Shown here: one piece after another, positions 22,171 to 34,700 of the stretch
Numbering within the stretch: the first letter of the stretch is position 1
Layout: every line of letters begins with the position of its first letter
Assembly: GCF_910592395.1 (NCBI RefSeq)
Contig: NC_088309.1
Location: 10,542,501 to 10,606,500, forward strand
Length of the DNA: 64,000 bases
DNA from: Lineus longissimus
Lineage: Eukaryota > Nemertea > Pilidiophora > Heteronemertea > Lineidae
Direction: 5' to 3'
The notes under the pieces: model-generated
The model's database searches: none
What the model saw: only the letters and a program-made list of their open reading frames with translations
Told to the model about the DNA's origin: nothing
Made by a program: the position numbers and the translations under genes

Positions 22171-25100
22171 GTAGCTAAATACCCAAAGATATTTCGAAAT
22201 GGCCCTTTTGCATTGGCAACTGGACTTTTGGTGTGGCCTCCAGTTCCAGGAAAGGGTGATTTCAAAATGCCTCCCTGGTATAGATGAATCCCGGCCAGGA
22301 CATTGTGAAAGAGGGCAGCAAACACAGAGGGGGGGGGGAGGGGGCTTATTCCATGACATCAAACAGGGGAAAACTCGCATGAAAATTAGCTACCCAGGTC
22401 GAATCACACTGGCGACGAAACATGGGGGTCGGCTGGGGAATCGTCTGTTTAGCTACCCGTTAATTGATTCTCTTTAACAAAGAAAACAAGGCTTCAAACA
22501 CGTCATCACTACCTCTGGTAACCGTCAAGATCAACGTTTTTGTGACCTCTGAAATTCTTCAATTTGGAGAATCACATTTCTGGTGTGTTGTTTGTTATTC
22601 ATTTTGAATGTATAGATATATATTGTATCAAATTTAGATTTTTGTTCTGCCTTTTGATTGCCATGTAGCAAAAATACAAATTGATATTGAAATAGAAATT
22701 TTGCTACGTGGCAGTTGGCACACAAAAGTTGTTTTATTTATTAACAGTTCTGTGGTCTGTGAGAACAGACCAAGTTAATTACACCATATCATGGTGGAGT
22801 GCTGAGAATTATACGACATGTATTGACTACCCGGGTACTATAAGATCATTATTGACTAGTCCAGATAATACCAAGAATAAATGGTACCAAGTGATAATGC
22901 ATAAATTTACACTTTGCTCAACATTTTTTTAAATAACTTCTGATTGATGATGATTGTTGACTTCTTGTGATGAAGTGCTTCCAGTTCATATTAGTAATGT
23001 TGCTATGTAATGTAACACTACATTGTGGGTCTGTTCAATGGGCAATATTCTACAAGTATCATAACAAGTATAACGATATAATATTCTGTGTGTTTTTAGT
23101 CACATAGCGCATGCATAATGGATTAGTGGCTCAGACACTCGGTGGGAATCTGTGTTGGCTAAAAGAGTATCCTTCAATCTGGTGGGAGCTAGGGGTGAAA
23201 TGAAATAAAATGAATTGAACCAAAGTTTGAGAATAGGGAAAGGTCAACTTGGACATGTGCTTATATTTTTATAAATGATCTGACAATAAAATTCTACTTA
23301 TCAAATTCAGATAGCGGTCACAAGAAGTTGCCTTATAATCCTGCTTGGGTGCAACGATTACTCTACAGGAGGGTTGGATGAAATATTCTGACTAAGGGGA
23401 CAAAATGCACAATATGTTCTTGGTCTTAAAAGTTCTGTTTTGAAGCCAATCTGTAAACTGAGTTGTTGTTTTTTTGGTGTACCAGGTAGTTTTTTACAAG
23501 TTCGATTGGTTGTAACAATTCTATTCATGTGGTCTGTTTTCATGATCATAAAACCCACACGAACAGCAACCCCAAGGAAGTTAATGATTTTAGAATACAG
23601 AAAAACCTCCCTTAGCAAACACCTCTCTATTAAGGAAACCCTCTCTATTAAGGACACTAGTTTTGGTCCCAAATTGGGTGTTTCCATTTAATTTGACCTC
23701 TAATCAGGACACCTCTCTATTAAGGACAGCACTTGTCAGTCCTGAGGGTGTCCTCAATAGAGAGGTTCTACTGTAGTTTGAATCTTTGTTCACTTAAACA
23801 GGGTAAGATCGACGTTCTTCTTTATCGTTGACCAATGTTATTTATTCAGATATTTCATGTTTTTTTAAACATTGCAGCGTAAGTGCATACTTAACTAGAG
23901 TAACTGGATGATTGTGTGACAAGGAATTTCAATTCATGCCTCGATGATAGATGGCTCCACTGCTGCAACCACAAATTCATTGGCCATTTGGAGGTATGAC
24001 AGTCAGTTGTGAGGCATCTTTTGTTGGGAACATCTAATCATCCTCTCCCACCGTACTCTACTAGTCTCATCACTTGCACTATATAACCAATGCTATTACT
24101 GTTTTTAAGATTTGTAAATACTCTTTCAATCATGATGTCTTTGGAGTTTCAGAATATACTTTAAAAACGTGTCATCCAACAGCAAGGGATATGACGGAGA
24201 CGAGTGTGCTGAATATCTAAACATCAGATTGGTTTAATTTATTTTTCTATGTCGTCTTAATATTGCTACATGTACATGTTCTTGATATGTATGGCAGGAG
24301 TTAATGAGGTCAAGGTCATTCAGCATGTTGGACTGACAGCCACACATCCATCCTGACAATATCGGGCCATTTCACTGGATACGTACGTCATTACTCCCTC
24401 TGTTTGCGAGAGGATGACATACATCACGTATCAAAACTTTTCATGGTTGAAGCTGAACTGTCTCCATGTAGTGTAGATCGTCACCGCGGGCATTTTGAAT
24501 ACAAAGGGTGCAGGTATATAGCATAATACATTGTACTTTGTTTTCAAATATGAAATGCCTTCATTTGGTGTTTTTCTCCTCTTTTCGTCTTCACGGTGGC
24601 CAACCTATTCACCAGTTACGGGCCACAACTGACTCATCCAATTCTTTTTTCAAACTAATTTTTGAGGGGTGAAATGCACTCATTTCACCATTTCGCTTGT
24701 CCAGTTTTACAAATTACAAAAGATTCTGCTTGATCTATTGTGGCCCATACAGGAGTCTTCAGTGTGATTTGCCACTGTGAGTTTGAAATTTTTGTAACTT
24801 TAGTTGATAAGTGACGATTGGGTTTCAAGTCAGTACAAGGATGGGATTGTCCTCTCTTGAACCCCAGTCATGCTTTGCTGCCTTAGTGATGGCAGCTTGG
24901 CATAGAGGCCAAGACTGCACTAGATAGTGTATACTTCATGTATCCCTTCCAGTCAATTGGAGGTTGGAGTATACATGTACATGATAGGTCTTGCATGCCT
25001 TGTGCTATAACCAGTATATCTTCTAATTATGTGTTGTGCAGCTTAAAACTCAGATCTTTTAGGGACCAGTGGTAGTGTGATGAATTTCTTTTGATATTCA

Positions 25101-25639
25101 CTGTGTGTTGTTTTTAAAGTAAAATTTGTTGTGGTTTAATTGATTAAAATAGAATCTGATTTGAAAAAAATTGTTTTCCATCTGTTATGACATTTTGACA
25201 ATCACTCGATGTTTCTCTATTGTTTATCCTGCAAGTTTCACTTGGTGGACACCGATGACCAGAATGTGTCGGGCAGGAACCTCAAAGGCATACAGTCACA
25301 ACCTGCAGAATTGAATGATATAAATTAAGAATGAAGCAGGAAACCTCAAATCAAATCACCCTATGATGGACAAGCTAAAAAGAAGTTGAGACTGGTCATT
25401 TCCCTTAGGTCCTCTCCAAGGGGATTGCCCCAACATTGCCATGTCCTGCGTCCTCATCGAGTGTTTCCTCATGGAAGATTGGAAGTCACCTGGATGAACA
25501 TTTACCAGTACCACGACAGTCAAAACAAGGCCAAATTGTTTTCTCTCCTGAAAGTATCGCTGACGACTGTCTCGGTGTCATTGCTAATGACAATGGGCAC
25601 ACATAAGTCATTAGTGGTAGAGGTGATTGTCCTGAACTA
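22171..25639. other. ALPH 3' region and intergenic stretch without a recognised gene
   Basis: Contains the candidate poly(A) signal at 22876, a G-rich tract at 22331-22345 and one MITE (23598-23773). Open frames are short and unrelated to families I know. Confidence 0.4.
23598..23773. mobile_element. Tigger/pogo-like MITE, copy 1
   Basis: Starts CAGAAAAACCTCC and ends GGTTCTACTG between TA dinucleotides. The interior repeats the words CTCTCTATTAAGGACA and their complement, so the whole folds back on itself. It shares sequence with the copies at 33980, 36321, 43400 and 56416. Confidence 0.75.
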
Positions 25640-28600
25640 ACTGGTTAAGTGTGGTTGTGACTTCACTAACTACAACATAGCATATTGCAAATAATAGACT
25701 GTCTGATGACCAATATGTGGTTGTGACTTGACCAGCTGCAACGTCCCTAGTAAACATTGGTACAGTTGAATGTCTTAGGTTGTCTTGTCAAGTGTGGGTG
25801 TGACAGGACTAGCTACAACAACACTAAGGACCATGGGTAAAGCAATTCCGAGGCATGTCTGGTTGTTACTTGACTTGCAACAACATCCCAAGAGATCATG
25901 AGTACTGCAGATTCTCTGATCAGGAGTGATGTGACTTGACCAGCAACAATTTTGCTTTATATGGATCATGGGTGAAGTTGAGTATCTTGGGCTGATGACC
26001 AATGTGGTTGTGACTTGACCAGCTGCAACGTTCCTAGTAAACATTGATACAGTTAAATGTCTTAGGTTGACTGGTCAAGTGTGTGTGTAACAGGACGAGC
26101 TGCAACATCGCTAAGGATAACGGGTATAGCAAATGTTCTTAGGCTGTCTGATGACCAATGTGATTGTGACTTGAGCTGCTGCAACGTCCCAAGGAAACAT
26201 TGGTACCGCTGGTTGTCTTTGGTGGTCTTGTCAAGTGTGGGTGTGACAGGACCAGCTACAACAACACTAAGGACCATGGGTAAATCAATTCCGAGGCATG
26301 TCTGGTTGTTACTTGACTTGCAACAACATCCCAAGAGATCATGAGTACTGCAGATTCTCTGATCAGGAGTGATGTGACTTGACCAGCAACAATTTTGCTT
26401 TATATGGATCATGGGTGAAGTTGATTACCTTGGGCTGTTTGATGACCAATGTGGTTGTGACTTGACCAGCTGCAACGTCCCTAGTAAACATTGATACAGT
26501 TGAATGTCTTAGGTTGACTGGCCAAGTGTGGGTGTGACAGGACGAGCTGCAACATCGCTAAGGATAATGGGTATAGCAAAAGTTCTCAGGCTGTCTGATG
26601 ACCAATGTGGTTGTGACTCTTGACCTGCTATAACACCTTAAGGGTTCAGGGATACAGTAGATTGTCTGGTCAGGTGTAGTTGAGACTCCCACATCGGGCA
26701 GCAACAACATCATTTTGTAGAGATCGTGGGTATAGCAAAAGTTCTTAGGCTGTCTGATGACCAATGTTGTTTTGACTTGACCAGCTGCAACGTCCATAGG
26801 AAACATTGGTACCGCTAGTTGTCTTTTGTTGTCTTGCCAAGTGTGGGTGTGACAGGACGATCAGGAGTGATGTGACTTGACCAGCAACAATTTTGCTTTA
26901 TATGGATCATGGGTGAAGTTGATTACCTTGGGCTGTTTGATGACCAATGTGGTTGTGACTTGACCAGCTGCAACATCGCTAAGGATAATGGGTACAGCAA
27001 ATGTTCTTAGGCTGTCTGATGGCCAATGTGTGGTTGTGACTTGACCAGCTGCAACGTCCCTAGTAAACATTAGTACAGTTGAATGTCTTAAGTTATCTGG
27101 TCAAGTGTGGGTGTGACAGGACGAGCTGCAACATCGCTAAGGATAACGGGTAAAGCAAATGTTCTCAGGCTATCTGATAACCAATGTGATTGTGACTCAA
27201 GACCTGCTACAACACCTTAAGGGTTCAGGGATAAAGCAGATTGTCTGCTCAAGTGTAGTTGAGACTTGGGCACCAAAAACATAATTTTATAGAGATCATG
27301 GGTATAGCAAAAGTTCTCAGGCTGTCTGATGACCAATGTGGTTGTGACTCTTGCCCTGCTGCAACACCTTAAGGGTTCAGGGATACAGTAGATTGTCTGG
27401 TCAGGTGTAGTTGAGACTTGGGCACCAACAACATCATTTTGTAGAGATCATGGGTATAGCAAATGTTCTTGGGCTGTCTGATAACCAATGTGGTTGTGAC
27501 TTGACCAGCTGCAACGTCCCTAGGAAACATTTGCACAGCTGATTGTCTTTGGTGATCTTGCCAAGTGTGGGTGTGACAGGACTAGCTACAACAATGCTAA
27601 GGACCATGGGTAAAGCAATTCCGAGGCATGTCTGGTTGTTACTTGACCTGCAACAACATCCCAAGAGATCACGAGTACAGCAGATTGTCTGATCAGGGGT
27701 GATGTGACTTAACCAGCAACAATTTTGCTTTATATGGATCATGGGTGAAGTTGAGTACCTTGGGCTGATGACCAATGTGTTTGTGACTTGACCAGCTGCA
27801 ACATTCCTAGTAAACATTGGTACAGTTAAATGTCTTAGATTGTCTGGTCAAGTGTGGGTATGACAGGACGAGCTGCAACATCGCTAAGGATAAGGGGCAT
27901 AGCAAATGTTCTTAGACTGTCTGATGGCCAATGTGTCGTTGTGACTTGACCAGCTGCAACGTCCCTAGTAAACATTGGTACAGTTGATTGTCAGGTTGTC
28001 TTGTCAAGTGTGTGTGTGACAGGACGAGCCTCAACATCGCTAAGGATAATGGGTATAGCAAATGTTCTTGGCTGTCTGATGGCCAATGTGGTTGTGACTC
28101 TTGACCTGCTACAACGCCGCTGGGAAATATTGGTAGAGCTGGTTGTCTTCGGTTGTCTCAGACTTGGGCAGCAACAACATCATTTTATAGAGAATGGGTA
28201 TAGCAAGTGTTCTTAGGGTGTCTGATGACCAATGTGGTTGTGACTTGACCAGCATGCAACCTCCCTAGGAAACATTGATACAGCTGGTTGTCTTCGATTT
28301 TCTGAGACTTGAGCAGCAACAACATCATTTTATAGATATCATGGGTATAGCAAAAGTTCTAAGGCTGTCTGATAACCAATCTGGTTGGGACTTGACCTGC
28401 TACAACGTCCCTGGGAAATATTGGTAGAGCTGGTTGTCTTCGGTTGTCTGAGACTTGGGCAGCAACAACATCATTTTATAGATATCATGGTTATAGCAAA
28501 AGTTCTAAGGCTGTCTGATAACCAATGTGATTGTGACTTGAGCTGCTGCAACGTCCCAAGGAAACATTGATACAGCTTGTTGTCTTCGGTTGTCTGGCTA

Positions 28601-30025
28601 AGTGTGGGTGTGACAGGAGTCCTGAGCAACTGGGCCACAGCAACTCCTTCATGGAAACTTTGAAGCTTCTTTGATGGACAGGTTCTGCTGGAAGGACACT
28701 TTGCCAGTCCAGACATGCCCAAATTGCATTCAGTCCTGAGAATTACTAGAGACAGTGGGTTTATCAGATTGTCTTACTCGTAGATTGTGTAGTCAGTATG
28801 AGATTGTGACTTGACCTGTGGCAGCATCTCTGGAGATCTTGGGTGCAGATTGTCACAGGTTGCTTGTTCAGATGTGGTTTTGACTTGACCCAGGTGACAA
28901 CCTCTCTGGAGGTCTTGGGTGCAGCAGATTGTCTTAGGTTGCATGTTTAGGAGTGATTGTGACTTGAACTGGGACAACCTCTCTGGAGATCTAGTGGGTG
29001 TAGATTGTCTTAGGTTGTGCGGTCAGGTGTGATTGTGACTTGAACTGGGACAACCTCTCTTGAGATCTTGGGTGCAGCAGATTGTCTTAGGTTGCATGTT
29101 TAGAAGTGATTGTTACTTGAACTGGGACAACCTCTCTGGAGATCTAGTTGGTGTAGATTGCCTTATGTTGCTTGTTCAGGTGTGATTGTGACTTGAACTG
29201 GGACAACCTCTCTGGAGATTATAGTTGGTGTAGATTGTCTTAGGTTGTGCGGTCAGGTGTGATTGTGACTTGAACTGGGACAACCTCTCTGGAGATCTAG
29301 TGGGTGCAGATTGTCTGAGGTTGCATGTTTAGGTGTGATTGTGATTTGAACTGGGACAACCTCTCTGGAGATCTAGTTGGTGTAGATTGTCTTAGGTTGT
29401 GCGGATGGGTGTGATTGTGACTTGAACTCTCTGGAGGTCTTGGATGCAGATAGTCTCGGGTTGCATGGTCAGATGTGGTTGTGAAAACGTCTCTGGATAT
29501 CTTGGGTACAGCAGATTGTCTTAGGTTACTTCATCAGGTGTGATTTTGTGTGGTTGTGTGAACATCTCTGGAGGTCTTGGCAGCAGATTTTCTTAGTTTG
29601 CATGGTCAGATGTGGCTGTGACTTGACCTGTGCCAACTTCTCTAGAGATCATGGGTGGAGTAGATTGTCTCAGGTCCCATGGTCAGATAGATCTTGGATG
29701 CAGCAGATTGTCTTAGTTTGCATGGTCAGATGTGGCTGTGACTTGGCCTGTGCCAACTTCTCTAGAGATCATGGGTGGAGATTATCTCAGGTCCCATGGT
29801 CAGATAGATCTTGGATGCAGCAGATTGTCTTAGTTTGCATGGTCAGATGTGGCTGTGACTTGACCTGTGCCAACTTCTCTAGAGATCATGGGTGGAGGAG
29901 ATTGTCTCAGGTCCCATGGTCAGATAGATCTTGGATGCAGCAGATTGTCTTATGTTGTGCAGTCAGGTGTAGTTGTGACTGTAAACATCCCTGGAGATAT
30001 AGGGTGCCGCAGATTGTGTTCAATT
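25640..30025. repeat. Diverged 76-80 bp satellite with longer repeat order
   Basis: The motif GTTGTGACTTGACC or close variants recurs about every 76-80 bases across more than 4 kb. Within it a multi-unit block holding ACTAAGGACCATGGGTAAA and CCGAGGCATGTCTGG occurs three times (about 25.8, 26.25 and 27.6 kb), a higher-order arrangement. From about 28.8 kb a second subfamily with ACTTGAACTGGGACAACC takes over, and at 29.6-29.94 kb a unit of about 120 bp is repeated three times. Open frames here are by-products of the repeat. Confidence 0.85.
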
Positions 30026-31180
30026 GCTCTGAATACAGAGACGGAATTTAAAGACATTTCAACAGCTTTTAAACAAAATGGATTCCACCTCGTAATGAAA
30101 GGAGCCAAAATAGAAAGTGAGGGACAGAAACCATGCCAACCGTCACAAATTCCAATGGAAACTATCATAGCAGATAACGGTCATTTTACTTCTTTGCTAT
30201 TAGCCTTTCATGAACAGAGACGACGAAGCCACTTATAGAAATTATTGTCAGGTTTATTTTTACATACCCGGTATTCTTGGTTGCAGCAGAGCCTTTTATA
30301 AATACACTTCTTCACAATATTTACACATTTCAATTGACAGAATGAAACATACAGGAACAGTCGAAACAGCAGCCAGGAGGACACCCTCTTTATAGAATGG
30401 AGACAATTCCACTTAATATTTCCTTCAACTGTCCATGTACCCGTTGAGCAAGCCACACTGGGAATGCAGTACAAAAACTTCCTTGAGGTTAGCTATATCA
30501 AACCTTCCTCAGCACACATCCTTCATATAAAACACATCCTAACATCACACAATTGCCACATGATCTGAGGTAAAGTTTCTGGAATGCATGGGTTAACACA
30601 AAATCTAAAAAATCTCACATCTGAAAATTTTTTCGATCGATCAACTTCACCAACACACATACACTACAGACTGATGGAATTGATCAAATCTGAAGAAATT
30701 TAATTCCCATTGAACATCACGCCATATTGTACAAGTATACAAACAGCTGACGCCTTATACACACCAACTCTTTCCAAAACATATCATTGATATTTCTGTT
30801 TATGACACGCCCAGAGTCGATCTGCCGAGTCAAAAACCGGATATTCATTTCCTAACCAGTTAATCGCCTACCTGTCCCATCAAATTCAACCACAATGAAA
30901 TATACATGTATTTCTCAAACAAACCAGTGAATACAAAAAACAATCATTTCATGACTGTTCTCACTAAACCGCCAAAATTATCACAAAAGGTCATATTTGT
31001 GGAGCATTCAATCATAAATGCCAATATGTGCACAAAAGGACAGAACAGCAATTGCATCAGCACCAATAAGTTGTCAACAACCACTAACAATAACTCAGTC
31101 CCGGTACTCTTCCTCCACTTAACCCATTTGATATTTCTACTGTTTGTTCGCAGCCAGGTGGCCTGGGGTTGTCGTCATGT
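30026..31180. other. Stretch with no recognised gene; possible distal PISD 3' UTR
   Basis: No coding signal was recognised. A minus-strand AATAAA (TTTATT at 30253-30258) could end a long PISD 3' UTR of about 1.4 kb, but no nearer evidence supports this. Confidence 0.3.
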
Positions 31181-31184
31181 CCCT

Positions 31185-31495
31185 AGTGCCACCAACACTA
31201 ACTGGTGCCACCAACACTAACTGATACCACCCTGATGCCACCAACACTAACTGGTGCCACCCTGATGCCACCAACACTAACTGATGCCACCAACATTAAC
31301 TGATGCCACCAACACTAACTGATGCCACCAACACTAACTGGTACCACCCTGATGCCACCAACACTAACTGGTACCACCCTGATGCCACCAACACTAACTG
31401 GTGCCACCAACACTAACTGATGCCACCAACACTAACTGGTACCACCCTGATGCCGCCAACACAACTGATAACAGCCACCAACACTAACTGGTTCC
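31185..31495. repeat. Minisatellite, GCCACCAACACTAACTG units
   Basis: About fourteen repeats of GATGCCACCAACACTAACTG, some with an added GTACCACCCT spacer, giving a mixed period of about 20 and 30 bases. If the PISD transcript runs to 30.25 kb, this lies in its 3' UTR. Confidence 0.85.
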
Positions 31496-31702
31496 TGACA
31501 CGGTTCCCAGGAAGACCTCATCTTACCAGTATACAAGCAAACTACACTGGTTTCCCCGAAGACGTCACAGACAGTTCTACTGTCTCTGAGATAAGCAGGC
31601 ATCATGACTCGTAGTCTCCAAACTATGCGTAGCACTATGGCAGCATCGAACCCACATTCTCAGCAGTTATAAAACCTTGTCAAGACAGCAAGGGCATTTT
31701 CA

Positions 31703-34700
31703 TCAGGCATTGTTGTTGTGGCAACCCACTGGCTCACCAAATTTAATTTTCTGTCCATTTTTTATTTTAAAGTCAAAAGATTTCGGCGCCTCGAAGACTA
31801 AAACAATAGTTGAACCAAGATTGAATTCACCAAACATCTCCCCCTTTCTGAAGTCGATTCCCTTCCTGTTGTCTGCCCAAAATGTTTTGTCGTAGTGTCG
31901 ATTTTCTTTCAATGGCTCGCCACTGTTTGTTTCTAAATCCTGAAAAGATAGTTGAAGAAATATATTGAAAGGAGAAATTGACTGCCTTGATTCATATTTT
32001 CATGGATGACACCAGGATCCTCGGTCTTGCTGGATAATGGTCTTATATTTCTGTTCAAATATCCAACCTTTTCTCTCAAACTGTGGTGTCTGAAATGATG
32101 TAAGACATCATTTAAGACAAGTGGTGTACTAGCAGTGAATTCCTACTTCACCATTCAAAGAAACAGGAAACCGATTGAAATTTCATGGGAGATTCTGGAC
32201 ACATTGGCCAAACTAATAGCTTTCATCAACTATATTGTAACCTTTTCACATTTTAGCATCAACTAACTAAGCCAAGCCACATGGTCTTCAATGAAATGGA
32301 ATGAAAATGCAAACTTACATCATCAAAGTAGCACTTGATTGATCCGACGTTGGTGGCACCAACTGCCGCCATGGAAAAGAACCCATGTGTCCATGTTCCA
32401 TAGTAGACAGCTCGCTCGTTGAGGTTGAAAAGACCCTGTACCCATTTGGCCACACCAGGGTTCACACTGAGGAGATCACCTGAAATATAAACAAAGGAAA
32501 GAACTTGTGATAAATGGTCATCAAAATACAATATTACAGTAAGAGCAACTGGATACAGGGGCCATAATAATTCCTTCATGAGGAGGGGGAATGGGCTTAT
32601 ACGGGACATCGAGATTGCCCTAAGACTGATCATAGAAATTGGAAATGGGATAGCGGAAAAAATTGTAAAGGAAAATTGGTACCGGTACATTCATGGAGAG
32701 ACTAGGCCAAAATTGCCATCGGGAATTGGGATTAGGCCTCCCCTTATATCAGAAGGTGGGACAGAAAGCCTATTTGCTCCCACCTTTACATGTATAAGTC
32801 ATTTAAGTAACATTTTTGGTATAACTTGAGCAATGGAAAGTACCCAATGAAACTGTGTCTGATATTCACTTTAAGTCTGGCATAACTGAGCCAGCCTATC
32901 GTGTTCACAGAGGACCTCTTGAAACAAATCGGTGACTCACCTAAGAAATGGCGCCTATACTGGACATTCCAATCCGTTGGCGAATGAAAACGATGGTAAT
33001 CACCGGGCGCCAAATAAATAATACAATGGAAGAGATCGGTGCCTTCTTTGTGCATCTTCAGCGACGATTCGTAGACTTTTTCGTCGATTAGCATCTGAGT
33101 ATTTTCCGCTGAATCGATGTTATGATTTTCATTATAGATTGCAGTGCTGTCCGTCCAAGTGTGAGGTCCAAGGAAACCCTGTAGACAGTATGTCACACCT
33201 TTTACTTGTTCCAGACGGCCGTCTTGAACTCGACCAAAATGCAACACGCGACCATCAGCTGGGCTAGTCTAAATGTAGTGAAAATAAGCGTTTTAAAAAT
33301 TAATTTTTAAAACCAACACCAGCACACTCAAATTGTGTACCCTTTCAGATATATTCCTATCATCTTTTACATGTGAACACAGGAATTGTACATTTTTGAT
33401 GGCTGTTGCTTATTATAAAATAAGCTCTCTATATGAAAGAAGTACAGATACTCAGCTGATTTTTAAAAGACACAACAGAGAAAAATAGCATTACAATTCC
33501 CAAAAAAAGGACTTACAATGCTATGTGTGGAATCTATGTTTCGAACATAAGGTTTCAGCTGTCTGCGGAAAAATTCTCCAAGATTTCGATAGTGACGTAA
33601 ATCTTCTATGGCAGCCTCTTCTAAGTTGCAGTTGAACATCCATATGTAGAGGCTGTAGGCGGGCGTACGTAGCCAGTTTGGCAGGTCAAGGCTATTGAAT
33701 TTCCCCCATAATCTTGAAACAGCTTTCAGTGGCATTTTACGGTAAAGCTGCACCTAAAATGACAGAAGAAATCGACCGTGACGTTTTTTTTACTTCAATT
33801 TTTCGTCACCTGGTTTAAAAAACTTGGAAGTGTTCCTTAGTGAGAATCTGGAAATAATTAAAAGATCAGTTTCTGATTTACATAATTGTATAAGCTTGGC
33901 ATCCCCAAACATAGCTATAGCTGTAAGAGGATATCACAAATTTAAACATTCCATTTATCTGCAATCAGAAATGACAATACAGTGGAACCTTCCTCAGTGG
34001 ACACCACCATAAGGTAAACACCCTCTCTATTGAGGACACTTATTCTGGTCCCAATTTGGTCATTTCCATTCAATTTTACCTCTGCAAGTAGGACACTCCT
34101 CTATTAGGGACAGGATTTGTCAGCCTCGTGGGTGTCCTTAATAGAGAGGTTCCAACGTAGTTATTCATAATAATATGATGCAATTTTTTATGATGGTGTA
34201 GGAGGCAAACACACCATAGACCTGTCTCACATTAAATGATTTTATGACATTCTGACATAATTTCATCTAGCAATCAAACAATTATATCTATGGAGTTTTT
34301 GATCATTTCACTGTTAGCGTAATACCCAGGAAGGATCCACAACTTATTTCCCCCCAGTGGGGGAGAGATGAGTCAGTGAGATGAGCAGTTTGCTTACGAG
34401 GTGTCCAAAAAACTGTGGGCAGTTAACAGTTTAAGTCAGTACTGCATTGTTATCATGAGTCTAAAGGAAGGAATGACGCATGATTAGGTCAATGTCCACA
34501 AATATACAAGATAGCACCATTTTTTGCAGACAGCAGACTATGAAACGTTGAACAGGCAAATAAAATAATCGTCATAAAGCACAGACCAGAGGGAAGGATG
34601 ACAATACTGGGAGTTTTTTCCTTAAAAATGAAGCTGAAATAAAGATAAATTTACAGAGCAAGTGACTTCAATCAGAATATTATTAATGAAAATGTGGAAG

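Noticed and set aside
25775-27817. Several minus-strand frames of about 70-130 codons with shared motifs
   Set aside because: They are translations of the same satellite block and exist only because the unit lacks stops in one frame.
29548-30051. 167-codon open frame rich in Cys, Trp and Ser with internal repeats
   Set aside because: It lies wholly in the satellite; its repeats follow the DNA period and there is no start or splice context.
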